From JBEBXQ01 sp040391535 (GTDB taxonomy: Bacteria > Bacteroidota > Bacteroidia > Cytophagales > Spirosomataceae), in the NCBI GenBank assembly GCA_040391535.1, contig JBEBXQ010000059.1, positions 1 through 27,430 on the forward strand: a DNA stretch of 27,430 bases. Reading direction: 5' to 3'. Each line of letters opens with the position of its first letter. Position 1 is the stretch's first letter. Positions 16,731-25,101 of the stretch are shown one piece after another. The translations under genes were made by a program, and so were the position numbers. The notes below the pieces were generated by a model. The model was not told the origin of the DNA. It did not search any database and saw only the letters and a list, made by a program, of their open reading frames with translations.

Positions 16731-17648
16731 CTATATTTTTTCAGCTACTCTTAATCTGGCACTTCTGGCTCTGGGATTCATAACGACTTCATCAGGCTGT
16801 GCTTCAACAGGTTTACGATTGACAGCTCTGAGCGGTTTAATCTCATTCCCGTAAAAATCCTTTTCAACTTCTCCTGAGAATTTCCCCTTACCGATAAAAT
16901 TCTTTACCAGCCTGTCTTCCAATGAGTGGTAAGACATCACTACCAGTCTTCCGCCCGGCAGGAGTGCTTCCGGCACCTGTAACAGAAAATCCTCCAGAGC
17001 TGTCAGCTCTTCATTGACTTCTATCCGTAATGCCTGAAAAACCTGAGCATAATATTTGTTTTCCCGGTTGCGGGGCGCATAACGTTTCAAAACCTCTTTG
17101 AGATCGTTAACGGTACGGATGGGGGCACTGTGACGGGCGGAATAAATGGCTTCGGCCAGCGTGCGGGCGTTGGTCACTTCTCCGTACATTCCGAAAATTT
17201 TATGCAGATCCTCTACCGGATAATTCGTCAGGATATCAAAGGCTGTCTTTTCAATGTTGGGATTCATCCTCATATCCAGTTCAGCATCAAACCTTGTGGA
17301 GAATCCCCTCTCGGCAGTATCAAACTGATGGGAAGATACCCCCAGATCACCCAGAATACCATTTACTTTTTCAGCTTTATACAACCGCAGATATCTTTGC
17401 AGATAACGGAAATTAGCCGCCACAAAGGTAAAATTCTTCCCTTTCGGAAGTCTTTTGACATTGGCCGCGGCGTCGGGATCCTGATCAAACGACAAAAGGC
17501 GTCCGGTAGTCAGCCGTTCCAGTATAGCCGCCGAATGCCCTCCTCCCCCGAAAGTTATATCGACATAAGTCCCCTCAGGATCAATATTCAGACCTTCAAG
17601 GCACTCATTTAACATGACCGGATTATGATATATAATTGCTGACTCCAT
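16731..17648 (-). CDS. rsmH: 16S rRNA (cytosine1402-N4)-methyltransferase
   Basis: SAM-dependent methyltransferase (MraW) that N4-methylates C1402 in the decoding centre of 16S rRNA, 305 residues. The start MESAIIYHNPVMLNE is typical. The SAM motif TFGGGGHSAAIL lies at about 32-43, then GILGDLGVSSHQFDTAERGFS, RNRENKYYAQVFQALRIEVNEEL and the VMSYHSLEDRLVKNF block. The closing NPRARSARLRVAEK is the family's signature end. It is the first gene of the dcw cluster here. mraZ, which usually precedes it, is absent; the upstream neighbour is a divergent TlpA-like gene. Confidence 0.97.
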   Translation of the reverse strand: MESAIIYHNPVMLNECLEGLNIDPEGTYVDITFGGGGHSAAILERLTTGRLLSFDQDPDAAANVKRLPKGKNFTFVAANFRYLQRYLRLYKAEKVNGILGDLGVSSHQFDTAERGFSTRFDAELDMRMNPNIEKTAFDILTNYPVEDLHKIFGMYGEVTNARTLAEAIYSARHSAPIRTVNDLKEVLKRYAPRNRENKYYAQVFQALRIEVNEELTALEDFLLQVPEALLPGGRLVVMSYHSLEDRLVKNFIGKGKFSGEVEKDFYGNEIKPLRAVNRKPVEAQPDEVVMNPRARSARLRVAEKI

Positions 17649-17700
17649 TTAAATAAAGAGATGTGTTGATGAGGAACTATTCCACAGGATTTTACCGTTA

Positions 17701-17708
17701 CAAACTTA
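17701..17708 (-). promoter_or_regulatory. Candidate -7 box for the rsmH-mraY operon
   Basis: On the minus strand TAAGTTTG fits TAnnTTTG, giving a predicted leader of about 45 bases before the rsmH ATG at 17648. A T-rich patch lies near the -33 distance but not a clean TTTG. No MraZ-type repeat boxes were noticed. Confidence 0.4.
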
Positions 17709-17809
17709 ATAATTTTCAACTGCTCATAAAGGCCTAAATTGAAGTTGGTCAGAAAATTTTCATACAGCTTAATCTGAAAGCACTTTCAAGTCATTCGAAT
17801 CCCACAATT

Positions 17810-19069
17810 ATGATTATTATGTTACGTAAATTTTCATTAATTATTTCCCTGGCACTCTTCATAACCGGCCAGAGTTGCAACACCGAAACCGAAACACCTT
17901 CTGAAGGGATCTGGCAGGCAGGTATTTTTCGTGACCAGGTAAGTATACCATTTCTATTGGATATAAGGGCCTCACAGGATAAAAGTTATTATATCGTTCA
18001 TGCACTTAACGGTACAGAACGATTGCTGATGGATACGGCTTATGTACAGAATGACTCCATTCATATTCCGATGCAATTATTTGACTCAGAAATTGTTGCA
18101 AAAACCGGAAAAGACAAACTGGAAGGTGTATGGAAAAAATACCGTCTGGGTGCCGAAATTGGCTCGCTGCCATTTTCGGCAACGTATAATCTAGAGTACC
18201 GTTTCCGGCCTGAAGAAAATAACGCGACTGCGGCTGGCAGTGTTATCTCCGGAAAATGGAATACCACTTTTATTTCAGAAGACGGTAAAGACAGCAGCAG
18301 GGCGGTAGGTGTTTTTGAGCAAAGCGGCGGGCTGGTCAAAGGTTCTTTTCTTACCACTACCGGTGATTACCGCTTTCTGGCAGGGACAGCTGATAAGGAC
18401 AGCCTGTTACTTTCTTCTTTTGATGGTTCTCATCTCTATTTATTCAGGGCAAAAATACAGGAGGATGGCAGCCTGCAAGGTGATTTTTATGCCGGACTCA
18501 ATGGTTACAGAACCTGGAATGCCTTCAAAGATCCCAGTGCCGAATTACCGGATGCCGCTGCACTTACCTATCTGAAACCCGGTTATGAAACCCTGGATTT
18601 TAGCTTTCCGGATGTAAACGGCAATCTGATTACGAGTAATGACCCGCGGTTTGATCAGAAAGTAGTGATTATACAGATCATGGGCTCATGGTGTCCCAAC
18701 TGCATGGATGAAACCAATTTTCTTGCTCCCTGGTATAAGGATAACCGGGACAGAGGGATAGAAATCATAGGACTCACTTATGAACAATCGGAAGATATGG
18801 CAGTTTCGGCACCCAAAATCCATAAAATGGTACAAAGGTTCGATATCACGTATCCGGTAGTGCTTGCAGGTTCCAGAGCAAAAGAAAGCACAGAAAAATC
18901 GTTACCTGCGCTGAATCATATTATGTCATTCCCCACAACCATCATTGTAGATAAAAATAAAAAAGTAAGACATATACACACAGGGTTTTCGGGGCCCGGT
19001 ACCGGCCATTATTATGATGAATACGTAGAAAACTTTAATCAGCTGATTGATAAACTTGTTGCTGAATAA
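17810..19069 (+). CDS. TlpA-family thiol-disulfide oxidoreductase, probable lipoprotein
   Basis: Exported two-part protein of 419 residues. The N-terminus is a signal peptide ending TGQSC (Cys23), a loose lipobox, so outer-face lipid anchoring is likely. Residues about 33-250 are a beta-rich domain (RDQVSIPFLLDI, YIVHALNGTERLLMD, NLEYRFRPEENN, ISGKWNTTF) resembling the substrate-side domain found on Bacteroidota TlpA proteins. The thioredoxin domain starts near 258 (GYETLDFSFPDVNG) and holds an intact WCPNC site (Cys295, Cys298) and the cis-Pro block MSFPTTIIVDKNKKV. It probably reduces periplasmic protein or cytochrome thiols. A second ATG at 17819 (MLRKFSLII) is an equally good start. The gene is divergent from rsmH and unrelated to the dcw process except by position. 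Confidence 0.88.
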   Translation: MIIMLRKFSLIISLALFITGQSCNTETETPSEGIWQAGIFRDQVSIPFLLDIRASQDKSYYIVHALNGTERLLMDTAYVQNDSIHIPMQLFDSEIVAKTGKDKLEGVWKKYRLGAEIGSLPFSATYNLEYRFRPEENNATAAGSVISGKWNTTFISEDGKDSSRAVGVFEQSGGLVKGSFLTTTGDYRFLAGTADKDSLLLSSFDGSHLYLFRAKIQEDGSLQGDFYAGLNGYRTWNAFKDPSAELPDAAALTYLKPGYETLDFSFPDVNGNLITSNDPRFDQKVVIIQIMGSWCPNCMDETNFLAPWYKDNRDRGIEIIGLTYEQSEDMAVSAPKIHKMVQRFDITYPVVLAGSRAKESTEKSLPALNHIMSFPTTIIVDKNKKVRHIHTGFSGPGTGHYYDEYVENFNQLIDKLVAE

Positions 19070-19100
19070 ATCAGTTGCAACCGAATAGTATTCTGAAGCC

Positions 19101-20066
19101 CTAATACTTCAGGCGGGGTAAAAGGGCTTCAATTTCTTCTCTTTTCATTTCCAGCTCTACAGGCAACTGCAGGCTTGTACCCAATTGCTCAAATGATTCA
19201 TCTACCATGAATCCGGGGTTATCAGTAGCCATTTCAAACAACACGCTGTTAGGTTCGCGGAAATAAAGAGAATGAAAATATTTCCGGTCCATCATTGATG
19301 TAATACTGAACCCTAACCCCGCTATCATTTCACGGTACTGTAAGGCGGTTTCTTCATTTTTAACCCGGAATGCCACATGGTGAATCGTACCACGAGATAC
19401 AACCCCCTGCTTTTCACTCTGGACTTCCAGAATATCTATTATGCTGCCGTTTTCCGATCCGTCTAACCTATACCTGTACCGGTTGGCCTCTTTATCTGCA
19501 AGACGGTAACCGAAGATATCCGTCAGGACATTGGCTGTAGGCCGGTATTCTGTAACCATGATTGTAATATGGTGAAAGCCGCCTATAGCAACTTCTTCTG
19601 ATACATCATCAGTTATCCAGACTTTATTCATATTACAGGTGCCGGTAGTTTCGACCAGTTCTATTTTTAACCCGTCCGGATCCAGAAATGTCAGGTATTT
19701 TTCCCCGAATCGAGAAGCGGGATGATTATGGAAAATCCGGTATTTATTAAACCGGTCCTGCCAGAATCCAAGGCTTCCCAGCGGTACTGAAAAACCAATT
19801 TCTGTTACCATTCCTACTCCTCTTTCCCCCCGCTTCGCATTTTTCCCCAGGGAGAAGAAAGTGAGGATAGTACCCGGGCTTCCCACGGCATCTCCAAAAT
19901 ACAAATGATAGACGCATGGATCATCAAAATCCACTGTTTTTTTTATAAATCTCAATCCCAGCACATGGGTATAAAAATCATAATTCCGGTCAGCATCACC
20001 CGCAACTGCAGTAATATGATGGATCCCTGATACATGATTTTTCAGATGATAATCTATCGTTTTCAA
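19101..20066 (-). CDS. Ring-cleaving dioxygenase, VOC family (MhqO/LinE-like)
   Basis: Two-module glyoxalase/extradiol dioxygenase of 321 residues. Paired VOC modules are visible: GIHHITAVAGDADRNYDFY near residue 14 with FLDPDGLKIELVE, and GFHHITIMVTEYRP / TIHHVAFRVKNEE with the closing NSVLFEMATDNPGF. The His and Glu metal ligands are retained. The family (MhqA/MhqO, LinE) opens hydroquinone-type rings and is used against quinone or catechol stress. It lies 60 bases downstream of the Crp/Fnr gene on the same strand and ends 31 bases from the end of the convergent TlpA gene. Control by the adjacent regulator is an inference from order and spacing. Confidence 0.87.
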   Translation of the reverse strand: MKTIDYHLKNHVSGIHHITAVAGDADRNYDFYTHVLGLRFIKKTVDFDDPCVYHLYFGDAVGSPGTILTFFSLGKNAKRGERGVGMVTEIGFSVPLGSLGFWQDRFNKYRIFHNHPASRFGEKYLTFLDPDGLKIELVETTGTCNMNKVWITDDVSEEVAIGGFHHITIMVTEYRPTANVLTDIFGYRLADKEANRYRYRLDGSENGSIIDILEVQSEKQGVVSRGTIHHVAFRVKNEETALQYREMIAGLGFSITSMMDRKYFHSLYFREPNSVLFEMATDNPGFMVDESFEQLGTSLQLPVELEMKREEIEALLPRLKY

Positions 20067-20126
20067 ATCAGCATTGTTCTAAACAGGCATAAAAATACTA
20101 TTCAAAGACAGCGAAATTCCGTTGGA

Positions 20127-20714
20127 TTAAATCTCGCCTCTTTCCGAAATCTTTTTTCTGACTTTACTCAGAAACTCTGGTGTAATTCCCAGAAAGGAAG
20201 CAATATAATGCTGAGGGACCCGCTGGATGATTTGCGGATAACGCTGAACAAAATCCAGATACTTTTGGGTACCTTCTGTGGTGATGGTAAGAAACAGCCG
20301 CTCCTGCAGTCTTGCAAGATTACGCTGAATCATTATACGAAAGATACGTTCAAATTTAGGAACCTTACTAAGCAACGCCTCCTTTGTAACCGGTGTTAAT
20401 ATCAATAACTCACAGCTTTCAAGCGTTTCGATAAATACTTTACTGGGGGTTCGTTCATGGAAACTGGCAATGTCACTTACCCACCAGTCTTCCGTTGCAA
20501 ATTGCAGCGTAACTTCAGCTCCGTCTTCATTGATGAAATAGGATCTGATACATCCTTTATTGATATAGGCTTCAAAATCACATATTTCTCCTGCACTGAG
20601 CAGTAATGTTTTTCGGGGGTATTTACGGAATTCAAACGACTGATTAAAAGTATCAAGCTCCTGCTCCGTTAAAAAGGAGCACTTCATTACATGTTTATCA
20701 ATGGCTTCAAACAT
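20127..20714 (-). CDS. Crp/Fnr family transcriptional regulator
   Basis: Cyclic-nucleotide-binding-like regulator of 195 residues, the usual size for Bacteroidota members. A beta-roll domain covers about 20-120 (RKTLLLSAGEICDFEAYINKG, then IRSYFINEDGAEVTLQFA). A dimerisation helix follows (RIMIQRNLARLQERLFLT), then a C-terminal helix-turn-helix with VPQHYIASFLGITPEFLSKV. The cAMP-contact residues of E. coli CRP are not obviously kept, so the ligand is unknown. The frame is open upstream to 20831, but those 39 residues (MGCNGSWLYSYKHG...) match no family feature, so I start at MFEAIDKHV. Its place directly before the dioxygenase gene makes that gene the first candidate target. Confidence 0.85.
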   Translation of the reverse strand: MFEAIDKHVMKCSFLTEQELDTFNQSFEFRKYPRKTLLLSAGEICDFEAYINKGCIRSYFINEDGAEVTLQFATEDWWVSDIASFHERTPSKVFIETLESCELLILTPVTKEALLSKVPKFERIFRIMIQRNLARLQERLFLTITTEGTQKYLDFVQRYPQIIQRVPQHYIASFLGITPEFLSKVRKKISERGEI

Positions 20715-20889
20715 TGGTTCAAAAGGATAGGAATACAATTTGCATTTCCGGACCAATATCCAAAATAAAACGCGGTTATAAAAATGCATTCCGTGTTTGT
20801 ACGAATAAAGCCACGACCCGTTACAACCCATCAGACTGTAATTCCGGGATTTGTCAGAAATATAAACTGCTTTTCACCTGCCGGTGACC

Positions 20890-21672
20890 TTACCTGTCAA
20901 ACCATTTTTTAAAAACAGGCGCTTTTTCACGACTTATGTCTGTTCTGATCTGAAGCGGCGGCTTCAGTGTAACGGTGAGCTTCTGATTTTCGTGAAGTGT
21001 TACACTTTGTATGGCGTCGATGTTAATGATATGCTGACGGTTAGCTCTGTAAAACTGCCTGGGATCTACAAGTGCCTCAATTTCGTCCATTGAATCATAG
21101 TCCAGCGCATGCTTTTCGGCTTTGAAAGTGTGCATATAATTCAGGGTCTCCCTGGCAAAGCAGGCAATATCCCTGGTATTTACCGGGATCCACTGACCAC
21201 GTATATTAATAATGAACTTTTCCTTAAAATGTGTTTTTTCAACATTAGGTTCTGTAAGCAGTTTTATCAGCTGCTGCATGTCGCCTTGCGGCAATATTTT
21301 ATTCCCTATCTGTTGCCTGCATCTGGCAATTGCCTTTTTTATATCCTCTTCGGCGATTGGCTTGAGAAGATAATCCACACCGTTTGATTTAAAGGCACGG
21401 ATAGCATATTCATCATAAGCGGTTGTAAAAATCACCGGGCACGTCAGCTGATAGTATTCAAAGAGTTCAAAGCTGATACCATCACTAAGCTGGATATCCA
21501 TAAAAAGAAGATCCGGTTCTGCGTTTTCCATAAACCATTTACGGGCAGTTTTCAGGCTTGGCAGAATCGCAATGATTTCCACATCATCAGCCACTAACGC
21601 TATCTTGCGTTCCAGTTGTTTTGCTACCAGGTGTTCATCTTCGATTATTACAGCTTTCATATTTATTTTCAT
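20890..21672 (-). CDS. LytTR-type response regulator
   Basis: Two-component response regulator of 260 residues. The receiver domain (about 5-125) has acidic residues EDE at 11-13, phospho-acceptor Asp59 in LLFMDIQLSDG, Thr84 in FTTAYDEYA and Lys104 in YLLKPI. A linker leads to the LytTR DNA-binding domain (about 160-258: FIINIRGQWIPVNTRDIACF, FYRANRQHIINIDAIQSVTL, LKPPLQIRTDISREKAPVFKKWF). LytTR proteins bind pairs of 9-base direct repeats with 12-13-base spacing. Met5 (21660) is a possible alternative start and leaves the receiver intact. It lies 116 bases after the sensor kinase on the same strand, its evident partner. Confidence 0.95.
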   Translation of the reverse strand: MKINMKAVIIEDEHLVAKQLERKIALVADDVEIIAILPSLKTARKWFMENAEPDLLFMDIQLSDGISFELFEYYQLTCPVIFTTAYDEYAIRAFKSNGVDYLLKPIAEEDIKKAIARCRQQIGNKILPQGDMQQLIKLLTEPNVEKTHFKEKFIINIRGQWIPVNTRDIACFARETLNYMHTFKAEKHALDYDSMDEIEALVDPRQFYRANRQHIINIDAIQSVTLHENQKLTVTLKPPLQIRTDISREKAPVFKKWFDR

Positions 21673-21683
21673 CTGGTTTTAGA

Positions 21684-21707
21684 CAGGTATCTTTTCACTT
21701 TTACCTG
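21684..21707 (-). other. Small hairpin ahead of the response regulator gene
   Basis: In the 116-base gap between the kinase and regulator genes, CAGGTA (21684-21689) and TACCTG (21702-21707) form a 6-base stem with a 12-base loop, 11 bases upstream of the regulator's start. There is no T-run, so it is not an obvious terminator. It could modulate translation of the regulator or be chance. Confidence 0.25.
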
Positions 21708-21788
21708 ACTGATTATCCGTATTGATTTTCTGTTGTCAATCTCAGTTATCAAGTATTTCTTAATTCCGGTTTTGCTGTTCAGTCCGTT

Positions 21789-24700
21789 TTACATCAGCGG
21801 AATGGTTACGGTAAAGTTTCCCGCCTCTTCAATAATTTCAATTTTCCTGGAAGATAAATACTGATACAGCGACTCCATACTTTGCAGTCCCTGGCGGTTG
21901 CTGGTTTCTACGAATTTTTTCCGTTTCAGATTATTCCTGACGACAAGCCGGTCGGCCGATACAAAAATATCAATGATGAGAGGATCATCATCGGCGATTA
22001 TATTATGTTTAATCGCGTTCTCTATCAGATTCTGTAACGTCACCGGCGCTATTTTAAAAGGGTAATATTGTTCCTCAACTGCTATATTTACCACTAGCCC
22101 TTCCTGAAACCTGGCTTTCTGAAGACCGATATATTCCCGTGCAAACCTTATCTCATCCCCCAGATCAACCAGCTCATTATCACGGTTTTTGAGGATATAA
22201 CGGTAAGTCTGGCTCAACCCTTCGAGAAATTTACTGGCAAGCTTCTGATCCACAAAGATCAGGCTGTCAAGCGAAGCAAGCGAGTTGAACAGAAAATGCG
22301 GGTTAAGCTGTTGCTTGAGACTCTGGTACATAACCATTGCTTTTTCCTTTTCGAGCGAATTGGCTCTGCTTTTAAGCGCATATACACTGGCCTGTTGTTT
22401 GCGGATAGCCGAAATACGTCTTCTGAACAAATAATATCCTATGCCAACAGCCATTAACCCGGCAAGTGTCACAACCCAGGGGCGTTTCCAGAAGGGTGGG
22501 AAAACCGTAAACAAGAAAGGATCTGCGGTCTCATACCAGGTGATACCATCAAAACTCGCTGCTGCTGAAAATGTATATTTGCCGGAGCCCAATGATGAAA
22601 ACCTGACCTTATTGGCAGTTCCATTGTAAACCCATCCCGTATCAAGACCATCCAGCCGGTAGCGGTATTTCAGTTTCTGGGTATTCTGAAAATAAGCAGT
22701 AACGAACTCAATCTCTACCGAGTTTTGATTCCAGGCCAGCTTCAGCGGTTCGGTGACATCGTTTTCTGACAGATGCCGTTGTGGCTTTCCGGCCAGCAAT
22801 GCTTTTTGCTGCGCAGTCTTATAGATGGGGTAAAGGGAGTCGTTCTGATTGATCGTTACAGCGGTGATCAGCACATTAAGGTTCTGATGCCTTGATTCTA
22901 TTCTGAGGGGATTAAAATAGTTCAGTCCGTTTTTACCTCCCAGAAACAGAGTGCCATCATCAGCTCTGTACAGGCTACCCGGGTTCAGTTGCTTATTCTG
23001 TACATTGTCCCAGATATCAAACCATTCCAGTTTATTCTCATTTTCTGTATATCTGTAAAGCCCGTTATCCGCTCCAATCCATATTTTCCCGGCCTGGTCA
23101 CGGTAAAGCATGGTGATCTGCTGGTTATCCAGCTCGGGAAGTATTTTCCTCTTTCTGAGCCCTCCGGCGGTTTTTGTCACTTCAAATACCCCTACACTCC
23201 CTACCCATGCAACCGTCCGGCTTACCGGCAGAAGAGCCGAGATATAGTTACTCGGCACAAACGATGAGTCACTGTACAGTGTATTTAGCCGGTCATCGAG
23301 ATACAAAAGCCCTTTAAAGGTTCCTATCCACAAATTCCCTGATAGCTCCTGAACGGCTGTCTGCAATATGTAATCGGAGCCCTTAAAGGTGACTTTACTT
23401 ATTTCATAGGTATCTTTTGTGATCAGATAAGCGTGGGCATCAGCCAGTACAAGATGATGCCCACCGGCAAGACTGACGATGGAATAAATGTAGTCTTTCT
23501 GAACTTCCTTCATTAATTGCTGTCCTTCGACGCCTGACGGGTATACCGGCTTCTGAAAAGTTTCCGTCGCGGGGTTGAAAATCAGCGGCCCCCCGGCCCC
23601 CGGGCCCAGGATAAGATTTTTTCCATCGAATACCATCCCCTGAATAGCCGGAAATAAAAAAACATCGGATGCAGTATTTTCAGGATGATATGAACTGATG
23701 GTGCCACTTCTGATATCGAGTTTTGAAAGCCCTGCTGCGGTCGCCATCCATATATTCCCGTCATGGTCTCCCGTGATGGCCTTCACATTGTTATTCCAGT
23801 TGTTACCTTCTTTGTTATAACCCCGTAACCAGCCGATGGTGTGCTCTCCCGGTTTGAAAAAGATAATCCCCTGTAAACCGAGCATCCACAAAATACCGGT
23901 ATTATCAAAATAGCTCGTATTTATCTCATTATTGGGAAGCTCGGTGCCATAATGATGGAATGTAGCTTTGGTAAACCAGTGTGCAGGCCTGTTATATTTA
24001 AAACACCCCTGATTGGTATTGACAAGATAATTGTCATGATCAACAGGAATGACTGCATCGATTTTGAGAAATCCCGAAGCCAGCCCTGGACTGAACCGGC
24101 TCAAATGAATGGGTATTACAGTCCCGCTTTTAAAGTTAACCTCAAAAACCTGAAGTAAAGAATTAGTGACCCAGAGGATATCATCTGAAAAGGGAGTGAT
24201 GGCACTGACGGATAGAAAAGGGATACTTCTGACGGTGCCTGTCCGGGTGTTGTAGGCAAACAACCGGTGCGTATCACCTATAAAGAACTCCGAACCGGAT
24301 TGTCTGAATATTCTTCTGTAAAAAAGCTGCTTTTCCAGCCCTGCAATCGGGTGATACCTGAAGGAATCGGTGTCTGGATCATATCTGAATAAACCATTTC
24401 CACTGATCACCCATACTTTATTATCATCGGAAATCTGCAGCACATTCAGTTTTACAACGGATGGATAATCAATGCTGATATCCAGGAAACCCTTATAGTC
24501 ATTCTCAAACCGCTTAATGCCTGACTGGGTACTCACCCATATCTTTCCGTTATGATCGGCAGCAATGTCAAGCAGGTCTTCTCCTTCTGCATTAAAACGC
24601 TTCACACTATGACCGTCAAACCGTTGAATATACCGTGGTGAAAGCATCCACAGAAAGCCTTTGTTATCCCTGACCATTTTCAGGATATTGGAGGTCAGAA

Positions 24701-24851
24701 TGCCGTCTCCGTCGTCCAGGTGCTGCACATTAAAGTCGGGTAGCTGGGCATACGTCAGGCGCTGCTCCATGAAATGAAACATCCAGATCAGTATAAAATA
24801 TCTTATTACAGAACCGGCCTTCACTGGTATGTATTTAATTGATTTATACAA
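21789..24851 (-). CDS. Propeller-type sensor histidine kinase (Reg_prop, Y_Y_Y, LytS-type His_kinase)
   Basis: Large sensor of 1020 residues. The N-terminus has a signal or anchor, ending near LTYAQLPDF. About 40-680 is a periplasmic two-propeller sensor with repeated Reg_prop-type motifs: GFLWMLSPRYIQRFDG, GKIWVSTQSGIKRFEN, GNIWMATAAGLSKLD, GNLWIGTFKGLLYLDD and KIWIGADNGLYRYTE. A Y_Y_Y domain follows (LKYRYRLDGLDTGWVYNG), one membrane segment at 792-809, a coiled linker, and the His_kinase domain with QLNPHFLFNSL (phospho-His852) and the ATPase N-box LIENAIKHN. The C-terminus keeps the short ATP-lid form RQGLQSMESL usual for LytS-type kinases. Such sensors usually respond to glycans or other extracellular signals. 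The start may lie further in: a -7-like box sits 2 bases before this ATG, and an in-frame GTG lies at 24824. Confidence 0.93.
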   Translation of the reverse strand: MYKSIKYIPVKAGSVIRYFILIWMFHFMEQRLTYAQLPDFNVQHLDDGDGILTSNILKMVRDNKGFLWMLSPRYIQRFDGHSVKRFNAEGEDLLDIAADHNGKIWVSTQSGIKRFENDYKGFLDISIDYPSVVKLNVLQISDDNKVWVISGNGLFRYDPDTDSFRYHPIAGLEKQLFYRRIFRQSGSEFFIGDTHRLFAYNTRTGTVRSIPFLSVSAITPFSDDILWVTNSLLQVFEVNFKSGTVIPIHLSRFSPGLASGFLKIDAVIPVDHDNYLVNTNQGCFKYNRPAHWFTKATFHHYGTELPNNEINTSYFDNTGILWMLGLQGIIFFKPGEHTIGWLRGYNKEGNNWNNNVKAITGDHDGNIWMATAAGLSKLDIRSGTISSYHPENTASDVFLFPAIQGMVFDGKNLILGPGAGGPLIFNPATETFQKPVYPSGVEGQQLMKEVQKDYIYSIVSLAGGHHLVLADAHAYLITKDTYEISKVTFKGSDYILQTAVQELSGNLWIGTFKGLLYLDDRLNTLYSDSSFVPSNYISALLPVSRTVAWVGSVGVFEVTKTAGGLRKRKILPELDNQQITMLYRDQAGKIWIGADNGLYRYTENENKLEWFDIWDNVQNKQLNPGSLYRADDGTLFLGGKNGLNYFNPLRIESRHQNLNVLITAVTINQNDSLYPIYKTAQQKALLAGKPQRHLSENDVTEPLKLAWNQNSVEIEFVTAYFQNTQKLKYRYRLDGLDTGWVYNGTANKVRFSSLGSGKYTFSAAASFDGITWYETADPFLFTVFPPFWKRPWVVTLAGLMAVGIGYYLFRRRISAIRKQQASVYALKSRANSLEKEKAMVMYQSLKQQLNPHFLFNSLASLDSLIFVDQKLASKFLEGLSQTYRYILKNRDNELVDLGDEIRFAREYIGLQKARFQEGLVVNIAVEEQYYPFKIAPVTLQNLIENAIKHNIIADDDPLIIDIFVSADRLVVRNNLKRKKFVETSNRQGLQSMESLYQYLSSRKIEIIEEAGNFTVTIPLM

Positions 24852-25046
24852 ACAAATATAAAAGTTCTGAGCACTCTAAAAATAATGAAGTTTCAATCTC
24901 TGTTCTGGTTAGTCATTTTATTCACATTCACTTCAATCTATTTCATCATGTCTTTCCCGATATCTGACACCAGTATTTTGTGAAGGGCAATTGTAACCAG
25001 ATTTTCAATTTCGGAAAACAGATCAGTCAAACCACATTTTGTTTGA

Positions 25047-25076
25047 TGAGGTGTATTAAAATGCTTTTGAGGTGTA
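25047..25076. promoter_or_regulatory. Candidate LytTR operator (9-12-9 direct repeat)
   Basis: TGAGGTGTA occurs exactly twice with a 12-base spacer, so the repeat period is 21 bases, two helical turns. Two 9-base direct repeats with a 12-13-base spacer are the known site geometry for LytTR regulators such as AgrA and ComE. The next gene on the minus strand is the kinase paired with a LytTR regulator, which suggests autoregulation. The site is about 190-220 bases upstream of the kinase ATG, further than usual, which lowers confidence. Confidence 0.45.
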
Positions 25077-25089
25077 GCTAAAATAGAAA

Positions 25090-25101
25090 TGAAACGTTTC
25101 T
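25090..25101. promoter_or_regulatory. LacI-type palindrome
   Basis: GAAACGTTTC is a perfect 10-base palindrome, extended as TGAAACGTTTCT. Its CG-centred shape is like LacI/GalR-family operators. No LacI-family gene is in the window, so this is only a candidate site. Confidence 0.3.

Noticed and set aside
17130..17612. 160-codon plus-strand frame inside rsmH
   Set aside because: Antisense shadow of a highly conserved gene; no signal or domain seen.
19088..19112. Hairpin between the TlpA-type gene and the dioxygenase gene
   Set aside because: Two mutually exclusive 6-base stems (AGTATT/AATACT and CTGAAG/CTTCAG) with no T-run; too weak to call a terminator.
20715..20831. 39-residue extension of the Crp/Fnr regulator
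   Set aside because: It would exceed the normal family length and the extra residues do not look like a domain; the ATG at 20714 gives a standard protein.
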